Translations under genes and position numbers: made by a program
The notes under the pieces: generated by a model
Told to the model about the DNA's origin: nothing
Seen by the model: only the letters and a program-made list of their open reading frames with translations
The model's database searches: none
In this document: positions 18,943 to 27,981 of the stretch, one piece after another
How positions within the stretch are numbered: the stretch's first letter is position 1
Layout: every line of letters starts with the position of its first letter
DNA from: Calothrix anomala FACHB-343
GTDB lineage: Bacteria; Cyanobacteriota; Cyanobacteriia; Cyanobacteriales; Nostocaceae
Assembly (NCBI RefSeq): GCF_014696435.1
Contig: NZ_JACJQG010000055.1
Location: 1-64,000, forward strand
Direction of reading: 5' to 3'
Length of the DNA stretch: 64,000 bases

Positions 18943-20193
18943 TCAACTTGATAGAAAAAATATCTTGACAATGCTAAAGATAGCAGCGCTGAGAATGGCG
19001 CTGATGGGAACAGTAATTAACCATGCGGCGGCGATACCTTTTAAAGTTTGGAATTGAATCGACTTGAGATTTTGCACGAGTCCAATACCCACCACGCCAC
19101 CAACTAGGGCATGGGAAGTGGATACAGGTAAACCGAGACGGGACGCGATGAGAATCGTTGTAGCGGTGGCAAGTTCCGCACAAAATCCACTACTAGGTTG
19201 TAAGGCAATAATATTTTCGCCAATGGTAGCAATAACTTTTTTACCCCAAACAGCTAAACCACTAACAATTGCGACCCCACCAAGGATTAAAATCCAGATG
19301 GGGATGGTAATGCCATTTATCGGTACGCTACCAGTTTGCTTAATATAAACGATCGCGGCTAGAGGTGCGATCGCATTTCCCACATCATTAGAACCATGTG
19401 CAAAGGCGACAAAGCAAGCACTCAGCAATTGAAACCGCCCAAATATCCTCTCAGTGGCGTTGGGGGTTGTATTGTCTTGTAATTGTCGCCAGCTATAAAA
19501 GGTGAGTCCCACGGCGGCGATCGCACCTGTAAAAATAGGAATATCGTAAGCTGGGAGATTTAACCCAACTTGGTTAATCAAATAATTGCTTAAAGGTTCA
19601 GTCAGCGATGGCAGAACAATCACGCCAAATGTGCCGATAAGTACCGCACTCAACCAAGGAAGCCATTCATTTAACTGCAACAGTTGATTTGGTTGATCCA
19701 AAATCCAACGCTTGATTTGACTGTAAAATAAAGCCGCTATCGCACCGCTAATTACAGGGGTTAAAATCCAGCCAATAGTAATTGAACCAATCGATGACCA
19801 ATCAATTGCACCTACTCCCAAAGCTACCCAACTAAAACCTGCGATCGCACCGACAACCGCATGGGAGGAAGATATAGGTAACCCCCGCGATGTGGCGATT
19901 TGTAGCCACACCCCAGAGGCTAATAATACCGTCACCATCCCCATGAGTAAAACTTGCGGTGTAGCCGCAAATAAAGCCGGATTAGCCACTTTTGTGGCGA
20001 GAGTTTCCGTTACCTCTTGTCCAAACAATACCGCACCCGCAAACTCCAACACCCCAGCAATTATTAACGCCTGTCGCAAAGTTACAGCCTTAGAACCAAC
20101 AGAAGTTCCCATTGCGTTAGCAACATCGTTAGCACCAAGGTTAAAGGCAACGTAGAAGGCGAGTAGAGCGACGATTATGAGGGTGATGGGCAT
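18943..20193 (-). CDS. Low-affinity inorganic phosphate transporter, Pit/PHO4 family
   Basis: 416-residue inner-membrane phosphate:cation symporter with about ten spans. The two inverted Pit signatures are present: GANDVANAMGTSVGSKAVT near residue 20 and HGSNDVGNAIAPLAAI near 265. The repeated GLPISSSHAVVGAI and GLPVSTSHALVGGVVG motifs follow each. The start MPITLIIVALLAFYVAF is the first membrane helix. No PhoU-like partner is adjacent. The short upstream stretch is TGTTGAC heptad repeat, so the promoter must lie within or beyond that repeat. Confidence 0.93.
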   Translation of the reverse strand: MPITLIIVALLAFYVAFNLGANDVANAMGTSVGSKAVTLRQALIIAGVLEFAGAVLFGQEVTETLATKVANPALFAATPQVLLMGMVTVLLASGVWLQIATSRGLPISSSHAVVGAIAGFSWVALGVGAIDWSSIGSITIGWILTPVISGAIAALFYSQIKRWILDQPNQLLQLNEWLPWLSAVLIGTFGVIVLPSLTEPLSNYLINQVGLNLPAYDIPIFTGAIAAVGLTFYSWRQLQDNTTPNATERIFGRFQLLSACFVAFAHGSNDVGNAIAPLAAIVYIKQTGSVPINGITIPIWILILGGVAIVSGLAVWGKKVIATIGENIIALQPSSGFCAELATATTILIASRLGLPVSTSHALVGGVVGIGLVQNLKSIQFQTLKGIAAAWLITVPISAILSAAIFSIVKIFFLSS

Positions 20194-20200
20194 TTTTGAT

Positions 20201-20243
20201 GGTTGACGGTTGACTGTTGACTGTTGACTGTTGACTGTTGACC
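20201..20243. repeat. TGTTGAC heptad repeat
   Basis: Six units of TGTTGAC/GGTTGAC sit between the ends of two minus-strand genes. The same unit recurs at 36279, 39801 and 42620. Confidence 0.9.
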
Positions 20244-20249
20244 GAATAT

Positions 20250-21296
20250 TTAGGGATATATCAAGATTTTGTAGGTGTCTGGTTTGGGTGCGATCGCTTG
20301 TTCTACAGCTTGTGATAAATCTTGTAGAGGATAGCGATCGCTAATTAAGGCTTCTACATCAATCCGGCGATTAAAGACAATATCGGCTGAAAGATTTTGT
20401 AAGCGGTAGGATGAGCTATAACTGCCCATTAAGTCGATTTCCCGGCGATATAAAATATTGGGATTGACGGGAATTTCGATTTCGTCGGGAAACTCCGCGA
20501 AAAACAGAATTTTACCACCTTTGCGAGTGCAATCTAAAGCTTGAAAGAAGGCTTTTTCGCTAGGTACGGCGAGTAAGGTAACATCTACACCCAAACCACC
20601 AGTGATAGCTTGAATTTTTGCAGGTAAATCAGCGTCGCGTGCATCAAAAGCTGCTTCTGCACCAACATTTAAAGCTTTTTCAATTCTAGAGGGTAGTAAG
20701 TCGGTAGCGATCGCTCTACCACCAAAATACTTCACCAACATAATAAACATTAAGCCAATTGGCCCCGCACCTGTGATTAATACCGTTTGTCCCGGTGCAA
20801 TTTGCGCTTTTTTGACTGCTTTTAAACAGCAATTAGTCGGTTCCACAAAACTCGCAGCTTCAAAACTGATATCATCGGGAATCGGAATTAAGCCGCCATT
20901 TTGCACAATATGTCCTGGGACTTTGACATATTCCGCAAAACCGCCGCCACTGGCGTTAAATCCGGCTGTAGTCGAGATGTTTTTATAAACATCACACATG
21001 GAATAATTTTCATTGAGGCAGTAGGCGCAACGCATACAGGGAATATGGTGCATTACCGCCACCCTTTGTTCTACTTGCCAATTTTTGACATCAGCACCCA
21101 CAGATGCGATTGTACCCGCCGTTTCATGTCCAAAAATACGCGGCGGTTCGTACAGGGGATAACGAATTTTCTTAATATCTGACTGACACAATCCTACTAC
21201 CCCCACCTTCACCAGCACTTCATCCGGTTCCAGAGTCGGGACTGGGATTTCTTCGTAGGAAAGTTGATTTACGCCTCTAAATACCTGTGCTTTCAC
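20250..21296 (-). CDS. Zinc-dependent alcohol/polyol dehydrogenase
   Basis: 348-residue medium-chain dehydrogenase related to sorbitol/threonine dehydrogenases. The GroES-like half has the catalytic zinc ligands in GLCQSDIKK and GHETAG and the structural zinc lobe C-x2-C-x2-C-x7-C (CMRCAYCLNENYSMC, about 97-111). The Rossmann half has GAGPIGLMF near residue 175 and an acidic residue after the second strand (IATDLLPSRIEKA), which suggests NAD+. It would oxidise a secondary alcohol or sugar alcohol reversibly; the substrate is unknown. It lies upstream of and co-directional with the phosphate transporter, separated from it by repeats. Confidence 0.88.
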   Translation of the reverse strand: MKAQVFRGVNQLSYEEIPVPTLEPDEVLVKVGVVGLCQSDIKKIRYPLYEPPRIFGHETAGTIASVGADVKNWQVEQRVAVMHHIPCMRCAYCLNENYSMCDVYKNISTTAGFNASGGGFAEYVKVPGHIVQNGGLIPIPDDISFEAASFVEPTNCCLKAVKKAQIAPGQTVLITGAGPIGLMFIMLVKYFGGRAIATDLLPSRIEKALNVGAEAAFDARDADLPAKIQAITGGLGVDVTLLAVPSEKAFFQALDCTRKGGKILFFAEFPDEIEIPVNPNILYRREIDLMGSYSSSYRLQNLSADIVFNRRIDVEALISDRYPLQDLSQAVEQAIAPKPDTYKILIYP

Positions 21297-21444
21297 GTTG
21301 ATTTTTCACCGCTCAACGTTACTAGATGTAACATTTACTGGTCAAAGTTAACCTATCAAATTTGAGATTTTTGCTTTTAATACAGTACCTCATCAATCTC
21401 CAAGGTTGCAAAACTTGGTGGAACATAGTAAAGATGTGATGCTA

Positions 21445-21888
21445 CTACTGCAATCGTAAAGCGTAATGGTAAAATTCTACATCTTTGATATATCCTTGTG
21501 ATTCATAGAGCTTTTGAGCAGTTGTATTAGAAATATGAGTAGCTAAAACTATCCGAACTGCACCACTCTGTTTTGCATACTCTTGTGCAGCATGGATCAA
21601 TAATGTTGCTACTTTCTGACGACGATATGATTCTTTTACATACAAATCGTTTAATATCCAGACTCGCTTCATCGAAACTGAAGAAAAGCTAGGATAAAGT
21701 TGAGTAAACCCTATGATTTCTCCATTATCCTGAGCTACAAATACTACTGAACCATTATGCTTGAAACGCTCTTTTAGAAATTCTTTTGCAGCTTCAATGT
21801 CTGATAGCTGCCCATAAAAAACACGATATTTATCAAACAATATTGATAGGCTTTCGAGATGATCTGTATCAGCTAAAAAAACCTTCAT
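21445..21888 (-). CDS. GNAT-family N-acetyltransferase
   Basis: 147 residues with a complete GNAT fold. Motif A, the acetyl-CoA pyrophosphate loop, is in VKESYRRQKVATLLI (R-R-x-K-V-A, a variant of Q/RxxGxA/G) near residue 95. Motif B is in NTTAQKLYESQGYIKD near 125. The upstream part IGFTQLYPSFSS is beta-strand 4. The amine substrate cannot be predicted. It is divergent in function from its neighbours and probably monocistronic. Confidence 0.87.
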   Translation of the reverse strand: MKVFLADTDHLESLSILFDKYRVFYGQLSDIEAAKEFLKERFKHNGSVVFVAQDNGEIIGFTQLYPSFSSVSMKRVWILNDLYVKESYRRQKVATLLIHAAQEYAKQSGAVRIVLATHISNTTAQKLYESQGYIKDVEFYHYALRLQ

Positions 21889-21958
21889 TTGCTATCCTCA
21901 TAAATTCTGGATAAATAAAGCAAGCAAGATTACAAAATCAGATACAAATAATCCATAA

Positions 21959-22132
21959 TTACTGCTTTACTTCACCAGCCTCTTCCGCATAAAACCCTTC
22001 TTCTTCAAGAAACTGGGTTAATTCTTTCAGACCTTGCTTACGATTGTCATCTCGTCGTGCCAGTTCTTTGATAGACTGAGTTTCTTGCTCTGGCGGAATC
22101 ACTAAATCTAGGGGTTGGTTGATCTGGAACAT
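21959..22132 (-). CDS. Small hypothetical protein
   Basis: 57 residues from the ATG at 22132 (MFQINQPLDLVIPPEQE), ending with an acidic, probably helical tail (LKELTQFLEEEGFYAEEAGE). The frame is open further upstream to 22252, which would give 97 residues, but the extra part overlaps the start of the divergent FAD gene and is less protein-like. Start at 22132 or 22198 is preferred. Family not recognised. Confidence 0.5.
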   Translation of the reverse strand: MFQINQPLDLVIPPEQETQSIKELARRDDNRKQGLKELTQFLEEEGFYAEEAGEVKQ

Positions 22133-22231
22133 GATATTTTCGGGATTGTGGTTTTTATATATTTCATAATACATAAACGCAATATCCGAAACAAACATTA
22201 TCTTGTCGTCATCTACGAATAGGGTTAAGCA

Positions 22232-23998
22232 ATGCTGAATCAGACATATCAAGCTGATGTTTTAGTTGTCGGTGGGGGAGTTGGGGGTACAGCAGCAGCG
22301 ATTCAAGCAGCGCGACGCGGTGCGAAAACTATCTTGGTGAGTGAGTTTGCTTGGTTGGGGGGAATGTTAACCTCAGCCGGGGTATCTGTTCCCGATGGAA
22401 ATGAATTAGAAGCGTTTCAGACGGGGTTGTGGGGCGAATTTTTACGAGAATTGCAGCAACGTCAGCCAGAAGGTTTAGATCATAGCTGGGTAAGCTTTTT
22501 TAGTTTCGATCCGCGAGTAGGGGCGCAGATTTTCGCGGATTGGGTGCAAGAATTAGCAAATCTGCATTGGATTGCGGGAGAAGTTCCCCTAGAGGTGTTG
22601 CGCGAGGGAAATTGTGTCACTGGCGTAAGATTTTCTGATTTTACTGTCCAAGCCAAAATTACTCTCGATGGTACAGAGTTAGGCGATTTATTGGCTTTGG
22701 CAGAAATACCTTATCGTTGGGGTTGGGAATGGCAAGAGCAATGGGAAGAACTAAGCGCCCCAGATTCTCCTAATCATCTCACGGAAAAATACCCTGTACA
22801 AGCGCCTACTGGGGTAGTGCTAATGCAGGATTTTGGCATAGATACCGCCCCAGAAATTCCCCCAGCGCCGAATTACGATCCATCTCTATTTGTTGGCGCT
22901 TGGGATAACTATGGTGCAGAACAATTTATCAACTACGGGCGCTTACCAGGCGGTTTATTGATGATGAATTGGCCGATATGCGGTAACGACTATGGCGCAG
23001 ATTTAGGGCGGCTAGTAGAGTCAAAAGCTAGCAGAGATGAGTTCATTCAAGAATCTCGCTGGCATAGTCAAAATTTTGCCCATTTTATCCAAAATCAACT
23101 TGGTCGGCGTTACGGTTTAGCTACACAGGTATTTCCCCATTCTCCTAGCGCTTTTGCTTTGCATCCCTATTACCGGGAAAGTCGGCGCTTGGTGGGAATG
23201 AAAACAATTACAGAACAAGATATCTTACCTGTGTCTGGAGGTCAGGTAGCATCATTAAATATAGATACAATTGCGATCGCCAATTATCCCAACGATCACC
23301 ATTACCCAGGTTTTGACTTTCCCCTCCAACCAAAATCGATTCGTTGGGGGGGACGCTGGACGGGAACGCCCTTCACCATTCCCTACAGCAGCCTCATTCC
23401 TATCAATACAGATGGTTTTTTAGTCTGCGAAAAGAATATTTCTGTATCACATATTGCTAATGGGGCTACGAGATTACAACCTGTCGTCATGGGAATTGGT
23501 CAAGCAGCAGGTATGGCTGCGGCTATGTGTATAGAGTTTAATTGTCAACCGCGCGATTTACTAGTAACAGCGCTGCAAATGGCTTTAATTCAAGACAAGC
23601 GTTCTCCAGCAGCAATTATTCCCTTGTTTAATTCAACACCCGCAGATATTCAGTGGCAGCAATGGCAAATACATTTTTTAAATAATCCAGCTAGCTATCC
23701 GCTTGATGGCAATTTTCCCACTTCATCGTCATCTCCGTATTATTACGATAGTCCAAAAACTGTGTTATCACGGTTGTCTAATTCCTTCACAGGTGTATTT
23801 CAACTAATATCTCCGCAGAATTACAGATTCAGTATAATTACTCCTAAAGCTTATCAACAGTCAACTTGGCAGCTTGTAACCTTGCGATCGCACGTAAATT
23901 TACAACTACAAGCTTGTAACCATCAGCAATTGCTGACAGTTTGCGGTCGGATTAACCCTGCTGGTAATTGGTTACTAGTCGAATATATGGATATTTGA
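22232..23998 (+). CDS. FAD-dependent oxidoreductase (FAD_oxidored type)
   Basis: 588-residue flavoprotein. The N-terminus is an FAD Rossmann motif, VLVVGGGVGGTAAAIQAARRG (GxGxxG with an Ala-rich helix), then FAWLGGMLTSAGVSVPDG, characteristic of the family that includes oxidoreductases annotated beside xanthan lyases. A second FAD contact, ANGATRLQPVVMGIGQAAGMAAAM, lies near residue 410. The last 100 residues form an extra beta-rich domain. The substrate is not known. It is divergent from the small gene at 21959 and lies upstream of the PatX-like gene, with the latter's own candidate promoter between. Confidence 0.85.
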   Translation: MLNQTYQADVLVVGGGVGGTAAAIQAARRGAKTILVSEFAWLGGMLTSAGVSVPDGNELEAFQTGLWGEFLRELQQRQPEGLDHSWVSFFSFDPRVGAQIFADWVQELANLHWIAGEVPLEVLREGNCVTGVRFSDFTVQAKITLDGTELGDLLALAEIPYRWGWEWQEQWEELSAPDSPNHLTEKYPVQAPTGVVLMQDFGIDTAPEIPPAPNYDPSLFVGAWDNYGAEQFINYGRLPGGLLMMNWPICGNDYGADLGRLVESKASRDEFIQESRWHSQNFAHFIQNQLGRRYGLATQVFPHSPSAFALHPYYRESRRLVGMKTITEQDILPVSGGQVASLNIDTIAIANYPNDHHYPGFDFPLQPKSIRWGGRWTGTPFTIPYSSLIPINTDGFLVCEKNISVSHIANGATRLQPVVMGIGQAAGMAAAMCIEFNCQPRDLLVTALQMALIQDKRSPAAIIPLFNSTPADIQWQQWQIHFLNNPASYPLDGNFPTSSSSPYYYDSPKTVLSRLSNSFTGVFQLISPQNYRFSIITPKAYQQSTWQLVTLRSHVNLQLQACNHQQLLTVCGRINPAGNWLLVEYMDI

Positions 23999-24045
23999 TA
24001 AAGTTTATTTTTATTCTGTAAAAAACAATACTTTTTAGGGAATTG

Positions 24046-24072
24046 TCCGGATGCACTAATAGAAACTAAGTA
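24046..24072 (+). promoter_or_regulatory. TCCGGA box upstream of the PatX-like gene
   Basis: TCCGGA at 24046-24051 matches the -35 element described for differentiation-related (DIF) promoters in Anabaena. TAAGTA at 24067-24072 is a possible -10, with a 15-base spacer, shorter than ideal. The start codon follows about 37 bases later. The placement in front of a putative differentiation peptide supports it, but one hexamer can occur by chance. Confidence 0.45.
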
Positions 24073-24108
24073 GCAGTGAATATGTGAGTTCCAAAGTAAA
24101 CATCTGCT

Positions 24109-24345
24109 ATGCGTGCGTTAATTTCACTTTTAGCCTCTAGCCTGGTAACGGCTACCTTAATTTTTAGCTATCAAGTAATGGCCAATTTAATGTCCGATAT
24201 GTTCCTGGTTTCTGCGGCTACACCAACTTTGCTCTCAGCTAGACCCAAAACCAAACCCAATCAACCAGATAAGCCTGCACCACACCGTGGTAGCGGACGT
24301 AGAGAGTTAATGGAGTATAACCGTAATGCCCGTTCTTTCGTTTAA
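24109..24345 (+). CDS. patX: PatX-like RGSGR signalling peptide precursor
   Basis: 78-residue secreted-type protein. Residues 1-25 form a signal peptide or anchor (MRALISLLASSLVTATLIF..). A low-complexity linker (PKTKPNQPDKPAP) leads to the C-terminal motif HRGSGRRELMEYNRN. RGSGR is exactly the pentapeptide of PatS, which binds HetR and blocks heterocyst formation. From memory, PatX proteins of filamentous cyanobacteria share this layout: signal peptide, linker, HRG(S/T)GRRE near the C-terminus. The peptide would be exported or processed and act on HetR in neighbouring cells. hetR itself is not in the window. A TCCGGA box lies upstream. Confidence 0.8.
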   Translation: MRALISLLASSLVTATLIFSYQVMANLMSDMFLVSAATPTLLSARPKTKPNQPDKPAPHRGSGRRELMEYNRNARSFV

Positions 24346-24799
24346 TCGCTTTAGCTGCAATTTTCTTGTTTTGGAGGAGTTCAATTACAGACAAATTGGG
24401 TGTTGTGCTTAACATCCTTTACATCATTAATTTAGTAAAGAGATAACCGTCAACACATAGAATATCAGCATTTGTGCCGTAGTCTATCCGTAAATTGATG
24501 TATATATAGTCCGTTGTATCCCTGATGTTCCGAATGTGCCAAAAATCCCAGTGCATGTATTAATCGCATCACCAACTCCTCTCAAAGCTGCGTTTACTGC
24601 TTCTAACTCCTTTAATCTCCCAGATGTCATTTACATCAACGGTTCTATCGAGGGTTTCTGATTCCGATCTATTCTCAGCCATTTACTCAGCCAATTAACC
24701 CATCGATAGTTTGAAACCGTTACCCAATTACAGTTAAGCCAATAATTTACTCTAAATTAATAGACAGCTTTACCAAGCGATCGCAACTTGCAATCTCAG
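24346..24799. other. Gap between patX-like gene and deacetylase
   Basis: Contains a possible 48-residue minus-strand frame (see next entry) and no other recognised signal. Confidence 0.4.
24484..24630 (-). CDS. Possible small ORF, 48 residues
   Basis: On the minus strand, ATG 24630 opens MTSGRLKELEAVNAALRGVG, followed by DAINTCTGIFGTFGTSGIQ. The first half looks like an amphipathic helix and the second is Gly/Thr-rich. No clear ribosome site precedes it and no family is recognised. It could be a decayed gene remnant. Confidence 0.25.
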   Translation of the reverse strand: MTSGRLKELEAVNAALRGVGDAINTCTGIFGTFGTSGIQRTIYTSIYG

Positions 24800-25660
24800 A
24801 TGTTATTTCTGATTGCGGTAGCTAGCGCTGTGACAACACAAATCTTTTGCAATCTGTCACGATCGAAACAAGACTTTGTGGAAAATCTGCCATGTCTGTA
24901 CGATCTCTTGCAACTCAGTTGTGTTGAACTTGTGCAATGGCTACATCACCAGCAAATAATCCTCAATCTGATGAAAATGCAACTAGCTTCTGTTTTACCA
25001 ATTCTTTATCGTCTTCTCCAACCAAGATTTAGCAATTGTTTGTGGAGTGGAGACGATAATTCGCGCGCGATCGCTCTAACATTTGATGATGGCCCTCATC
25101 CCCGCTATACTCCTGAATTATTAGCTGTTTTAGATCGTTATCAAATTAGAGCTAGTTTTTTTTGGTTAGGTGCTTGTGTCAACCGTTCCCCAGAGATTGC
25201 TAAAGCAATATGCGATCGCGGACACTGGATTGGATTGCATGGTTACGATCATCAATCTTTTCCCCTGTTATCCCCAATACAACTGCGAGATACCTTAGAA
25301 AAAACCCAAGCTGCTATATATACTGCTTGCAATCTTCCACCAGAACAAGTCAGGGATGTGCGTCCACCAAACGGTTTATTCACACCCAAAATTTTAAAAT
25401 ATTTACTACAGTGGAATTATCGCCCAGTCATGTGGAGCGTAGTTCCAGTTGATTGGACTAGACCAGGAATTTCCACTGTAACGCAGCGCGTTTCGCAACA
25501 AGTAAAAAATGGTTCCATCATTGTTTTACATGATGGTGCTTATGGCGGTCAAGATGTTGCTGCCACCAGCGAAATTTTAATTCCCCAGCTACTACAAAAA
25601 GGCTATCAATTTGTGACCATCGATACTTTTTGGCAACCAGTAAAAATTAAAAATTCGTAA
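24800..25660 (+). CDS. Polysaccharide deacetylase (NodB/CE4)
   Basis: CE4-type deacetylase of 286 residues from ATG 24800 (MLFLIAVASAV); an in-frame TTG four codons earlier is an alternative. The N-terminus is hydrophobic, suggesting export or anchoring. The five CE4 motifs are visible from about residue 85: TFDDGPHPRYTP, the metal-binding HGYDHQ (Gly replaces the usual Ser/Thr after the first His), RPPNG, DWTRPG, and VLHDG. Such enzymes remove N- or O-acetyl groups from peptidoglycan or exopolysaccharide. Metal ligands Asp-His-His all appear present. Probably monocistronic. Confidence 0.9.
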   Translation: MLFLIAVASAVTTQIFCNLSRSKQDFVENLPCLYDLLQLSCVELVQWLHHQQIILNLMKMQLASVLPILYRLLQPRFSNCLWSGDDNSRAIALTFDDGPHPRYTPELLAVLDRYQIRASFFWLGACVNRSPEIAKAICDRGHWIGLHGYDHQSFPLLSPIQLRDTLEKTQAAIYTACNLPPEQVRDVRPPNGLFTPKILKYLLQWNYRPVMWSVVPVDWTRPGISTVTQRVSQQVKNGSIIVLHDGAYGGQDVAATSEILIPQLLQKGYQFVTIDTFWQPVKIKNS

Positions 25661-25771
25661 TTATTAATTCGTAATTAGTTGATGGCAAACACGCCAACTA
25701 TCACAGAGTTACCTCTACAAGTCTACTATTCACCATTTTTTAATTACGAATTACGAATTACGAATTAGTAA

Positions 25772-26107
25772 TTATTTACCATGTCCTATTGGTGCGACTT
25801 CAGCATCAGTACTGGTAGGAGGTGCAGGTTCCTCAGTTCCTAAAAGATGATGTATTTCACTTAATGAACTTGGTTGTGCTTCTGGTTGTTTTGGGGAATC
25901 GCCCATATATTCAATTAGGTCTTCTACTTGGCAATTGAGTGCTTTGCAAAACCTAATTATGCGTTCAATATGATCCGTCCCAGTTCTACCGCTTTCCCAG
26001 TTCTGGATAGTGCTTTCAGTCACACCTACAAGACGTGACAACTCAAGCTGGGTTAGCCCTGCCTTTTCCCGAAGCAAAGCGATCCTTGGTTTTGGCTTTT
26101 GTTTCAC
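25772..26107 (-). CDS. XRE-family (Cro/CI-like) transcription factor
   Basis: 111-residue DNA-binding protein. Residues about 8-65 form a helix-turn-helix: LREKAGLTQLELSRLVGVTE, then STIQNWESGRTGTDHIERI, then CQVEDLI. The C-terminal 45 residues are Pro/Ala-rich and probably disordered (EAQPSSLSEIHHLLGTEEP). No sensor domain is present. The target is unknown. The gene is convergent with the deacetylase; imperfect repeats of ATTCGTAATTA type lie between them (25656-25770). Confidence 0.88.
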   Translation of the reverse strand: MKQKPKPRIALLREKAGLTQLELSRLVGVTESTIQNWESGRTGTDHIERIIRFCKALNCQVEDLIEYMGDSPKQPEAQPSSLSEIHHLLGTEEPAPPTSTDAEVAPIGHGK

Positions 26108-26386
26108 AGCTATAGCACTTGTTTTTGATTATTTATAGACGTAGATCCTAGCACCAAAAAAAAGCGGCGCTAAAAAAACACCAGAAAAAATTTGGTTCCG
26201 ATTTGCTCCTTGAGAATGTTAAGTTTTACTATGTTCATACCAACAGGAATCTTAATCTTTTCTCTAGTAACTCAACTGTATTGAGTGATAGCTTTCCCCG
26301 TCATCAAGGGCGTTTTTGATGAAACCAAAATATGGAGAAACGATGACATATCCACCAAAATACGCAAGAAAAATTAACCCTAATTC

Positions 26387-26410
26387 CTAGCCCCTAGCCC
26401 CTAGCCCCTA
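26387..26410. repeat. TAGCCCC heptad repeat forming the moeA stop
   Basis: Three to four TAGCCCC units. On the minus strand this reads GGGGCTA, and the TAG within it is the stop codon of moeA. Confidence 0.85.
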
Positions 26411-27663
26411 TTAAAATAAACTTCCACCTCTTCACCTGCTGAAATTAACGTTTTCCCCACCGGGATAACAGCTAGGGCATTAGTTTGTGCTAAATTAATT
26501 AAATTGCCCGAACTATGGCTACCGCCAGATGGAGAAAATTCATAAACACCATTAACTAACTGTAATTTTCCCCAGATATAAGTTTCCCGTTTACCATCCG
26601 ATCGCAATTCTTGATGCGATCGCACTTTCACAAACTCGACTTTCCATCCTTGAGCTAATCCTGCTAATTTTTTAATTGCAGGTTGCACAAACCGCAAAAA
26701 CGTTACCAACACAGCTGCAGGATTTCCCGGTAAGCCAAAATATATAGGAACTCTGTGATTATTATCCCCCTCATCAACCGTTGGGGGAAATGTCGCCACA
26801 GTGAGGGGTTTACCCGGCCTCATTGCCACAGCACGGATATGAATTTGCGCTTGTAGCGTTGCTAAAATTTGCTCAACATAGTCATAATCGCCAACCGAAA
26901 CCCCACCAGAAGAAATTACTATATCAGCATGAGCGATCGCCTCAGTAATTGTTTTTTGCAGCGCTGCTGGTTCATCCTTGACAATCCCTAACATTAAGGG
27001 TTCAGCACCGCTTTGTCTCACCAAAGCAGCCAACGCATAAGCATTAGAATCAACAATTTGTCCTGCTGCTAGCGGTTGATCGATGGTTACTAATTCATCC
27101 CCAGTAGAAAATATTGCTACAATTGGAGTGCTGTAAACACTCACTCGCCCACATTGCGCAGCCGCTAACACAGCAATTTCCGCCCCATTTAATTTAATCC
27201 CTGCTGGTAATAATTGTGTCCCAGCTTGGTAAAATGAAGCTTGACGCCGGACAAATTCTTGTGGTTTTGGTGCAGCTAGAATTTGGACAAAATTCTCCTG
27301 TTGACTTGTCCTTTCTTGCATAACTACAGTATCTGCACCTTGAGGCATCACCGCACCAGTAAAAATCCTTGCAGCTTGACCTGCTTGAATTATAGACTGG
27401 GGTTGATATCCAGCCGGAATTGACTCAACAATTTCTAAAACTGCTGGCTGTTCGGCGCTACAATGTTGCACATCTGTGTAGCGCACAGCATAACCATCCA
27501 TTGCTGAGTTATCCCAATGGGGAAAATCTAAATTACTGGTAACGGGTACAGCTAAAATTCTACCTGCGGCGGCGAATAAATCTACAACTTCGGTGTCACG
27601 CTGATGATCTAGGGGTTGGACTAAATTTAAAATAATTGCTTCGGTATCGCTGACTGAATGCAT
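26401..27663 (-). CDS. moeA: Molybdopterin molybdenumtransferase
   Basis: MoeA inserts molybdate into adenylated molybdopterin, the last step of molybdenum cofactor synthesis, needed for nitrate reductase. 420 residues from MHSVSDTEAI at 27663; a longer frame to 27711 adds a poor N-terminus. Visible motifs are DFPHWDNSAMDGYAVR near residue 47, GQAARIFTGAVMPQGADTVV, FSTGDELV, SGGVSVGDYDYV and MRPGKPL, with the C-terminal domain IV from about 340. The stop codon is contributed by a GGGGCTA short tandem repeat, so the last residues (NRG) could have been altered by repeat expansion. Confidence 0.96.
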   Translation of the reverse strand: MHSVSDTEAIILNLVQPLDHQRDTEVVDLFAAAGRILAVPVTSNLDFPHWDNSAMDGYAVRYTDVQHCSAEQPAVLEIVESIPAGYQPQSIIQAGQAARIFTGAVMPQGADTVVMQERTSQQENFVQILAAPKPQEFVRRQASFYQAGTQLLPAGIKLNGAEIAVLAAAQCGRVSVYSTPIVAIFSTGDELVTIDQPLAAGQIVDSNAYALAALVRQSGAEPLMLGIVKDEPAALQKTITEAIAHADIVISSGGVSVGDYDYVEQILATLQAQIHIRAVAMRPGKPLTVATFPPTVDEGDNNHRVPIYFGLPGNPAAVLVTFLRFVQPAIKKLAGLAQGWKVEFVKVRSHQELRSDGKRETYIWGKLQLVNGVYEFSPSGGSHSSGNLINLAQTNALAVIPVGKTLISAGEEVEVYFNRG

Positions 27664-27756
27664 AGCGATCGCTATTACGATATTGCCAAAAAACATTGTA
27701 ACAATCGTCATTGCACCCGAAGCAAAGTTTCAGTATACCAATTCTCAATCTCATCC

Positions 27757-27981
27757 CTAACTCTTACACCAAAGTTTCAACAACCATCTATTAGATTGTT
27801 GGTCTAATGCTGGGAAGACACGACTACCAAAAACATCCTGCCATACTTCCATACCGTGCTGTTTGACCAAATTTGTTTGTAATTGTTGAAAACGCGCATA
27901 ATCGCGGTCACTAATGGCAGTTAGTATGGGAATAATTGTACTAACTGGGATTTGTACTGCTTTTGTGTTGATAAATTTCAT
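27757..27981 (-). CDS. Small hypothetical protein, 74 residues
   Basis: Begins MKFINTKAVQIPVSTIIP; has helices around ISDRDYARFQQLQTNLVKQ and ends WLLKLWCKS. No known domain recognised. It lies 90 bases upstream of moeA in the same direction and could be cotranscribed with it. Confidence 0.55.
   Translation of the reverse strand: MKFINTKAVQIPVSTIIPILTAISDRDYARFQQLQTNLVKQHGMEVWQDVFGSRVFPALDQQSNRWLLKLWCKS

Noticed and set aside
26231-26284. 17-residue frame MFIPTGILIFSLVTQLY
   Set aside because: Hydrophobic like small photosystem subunits but too short, no ribosome site and no match to a remembered family.
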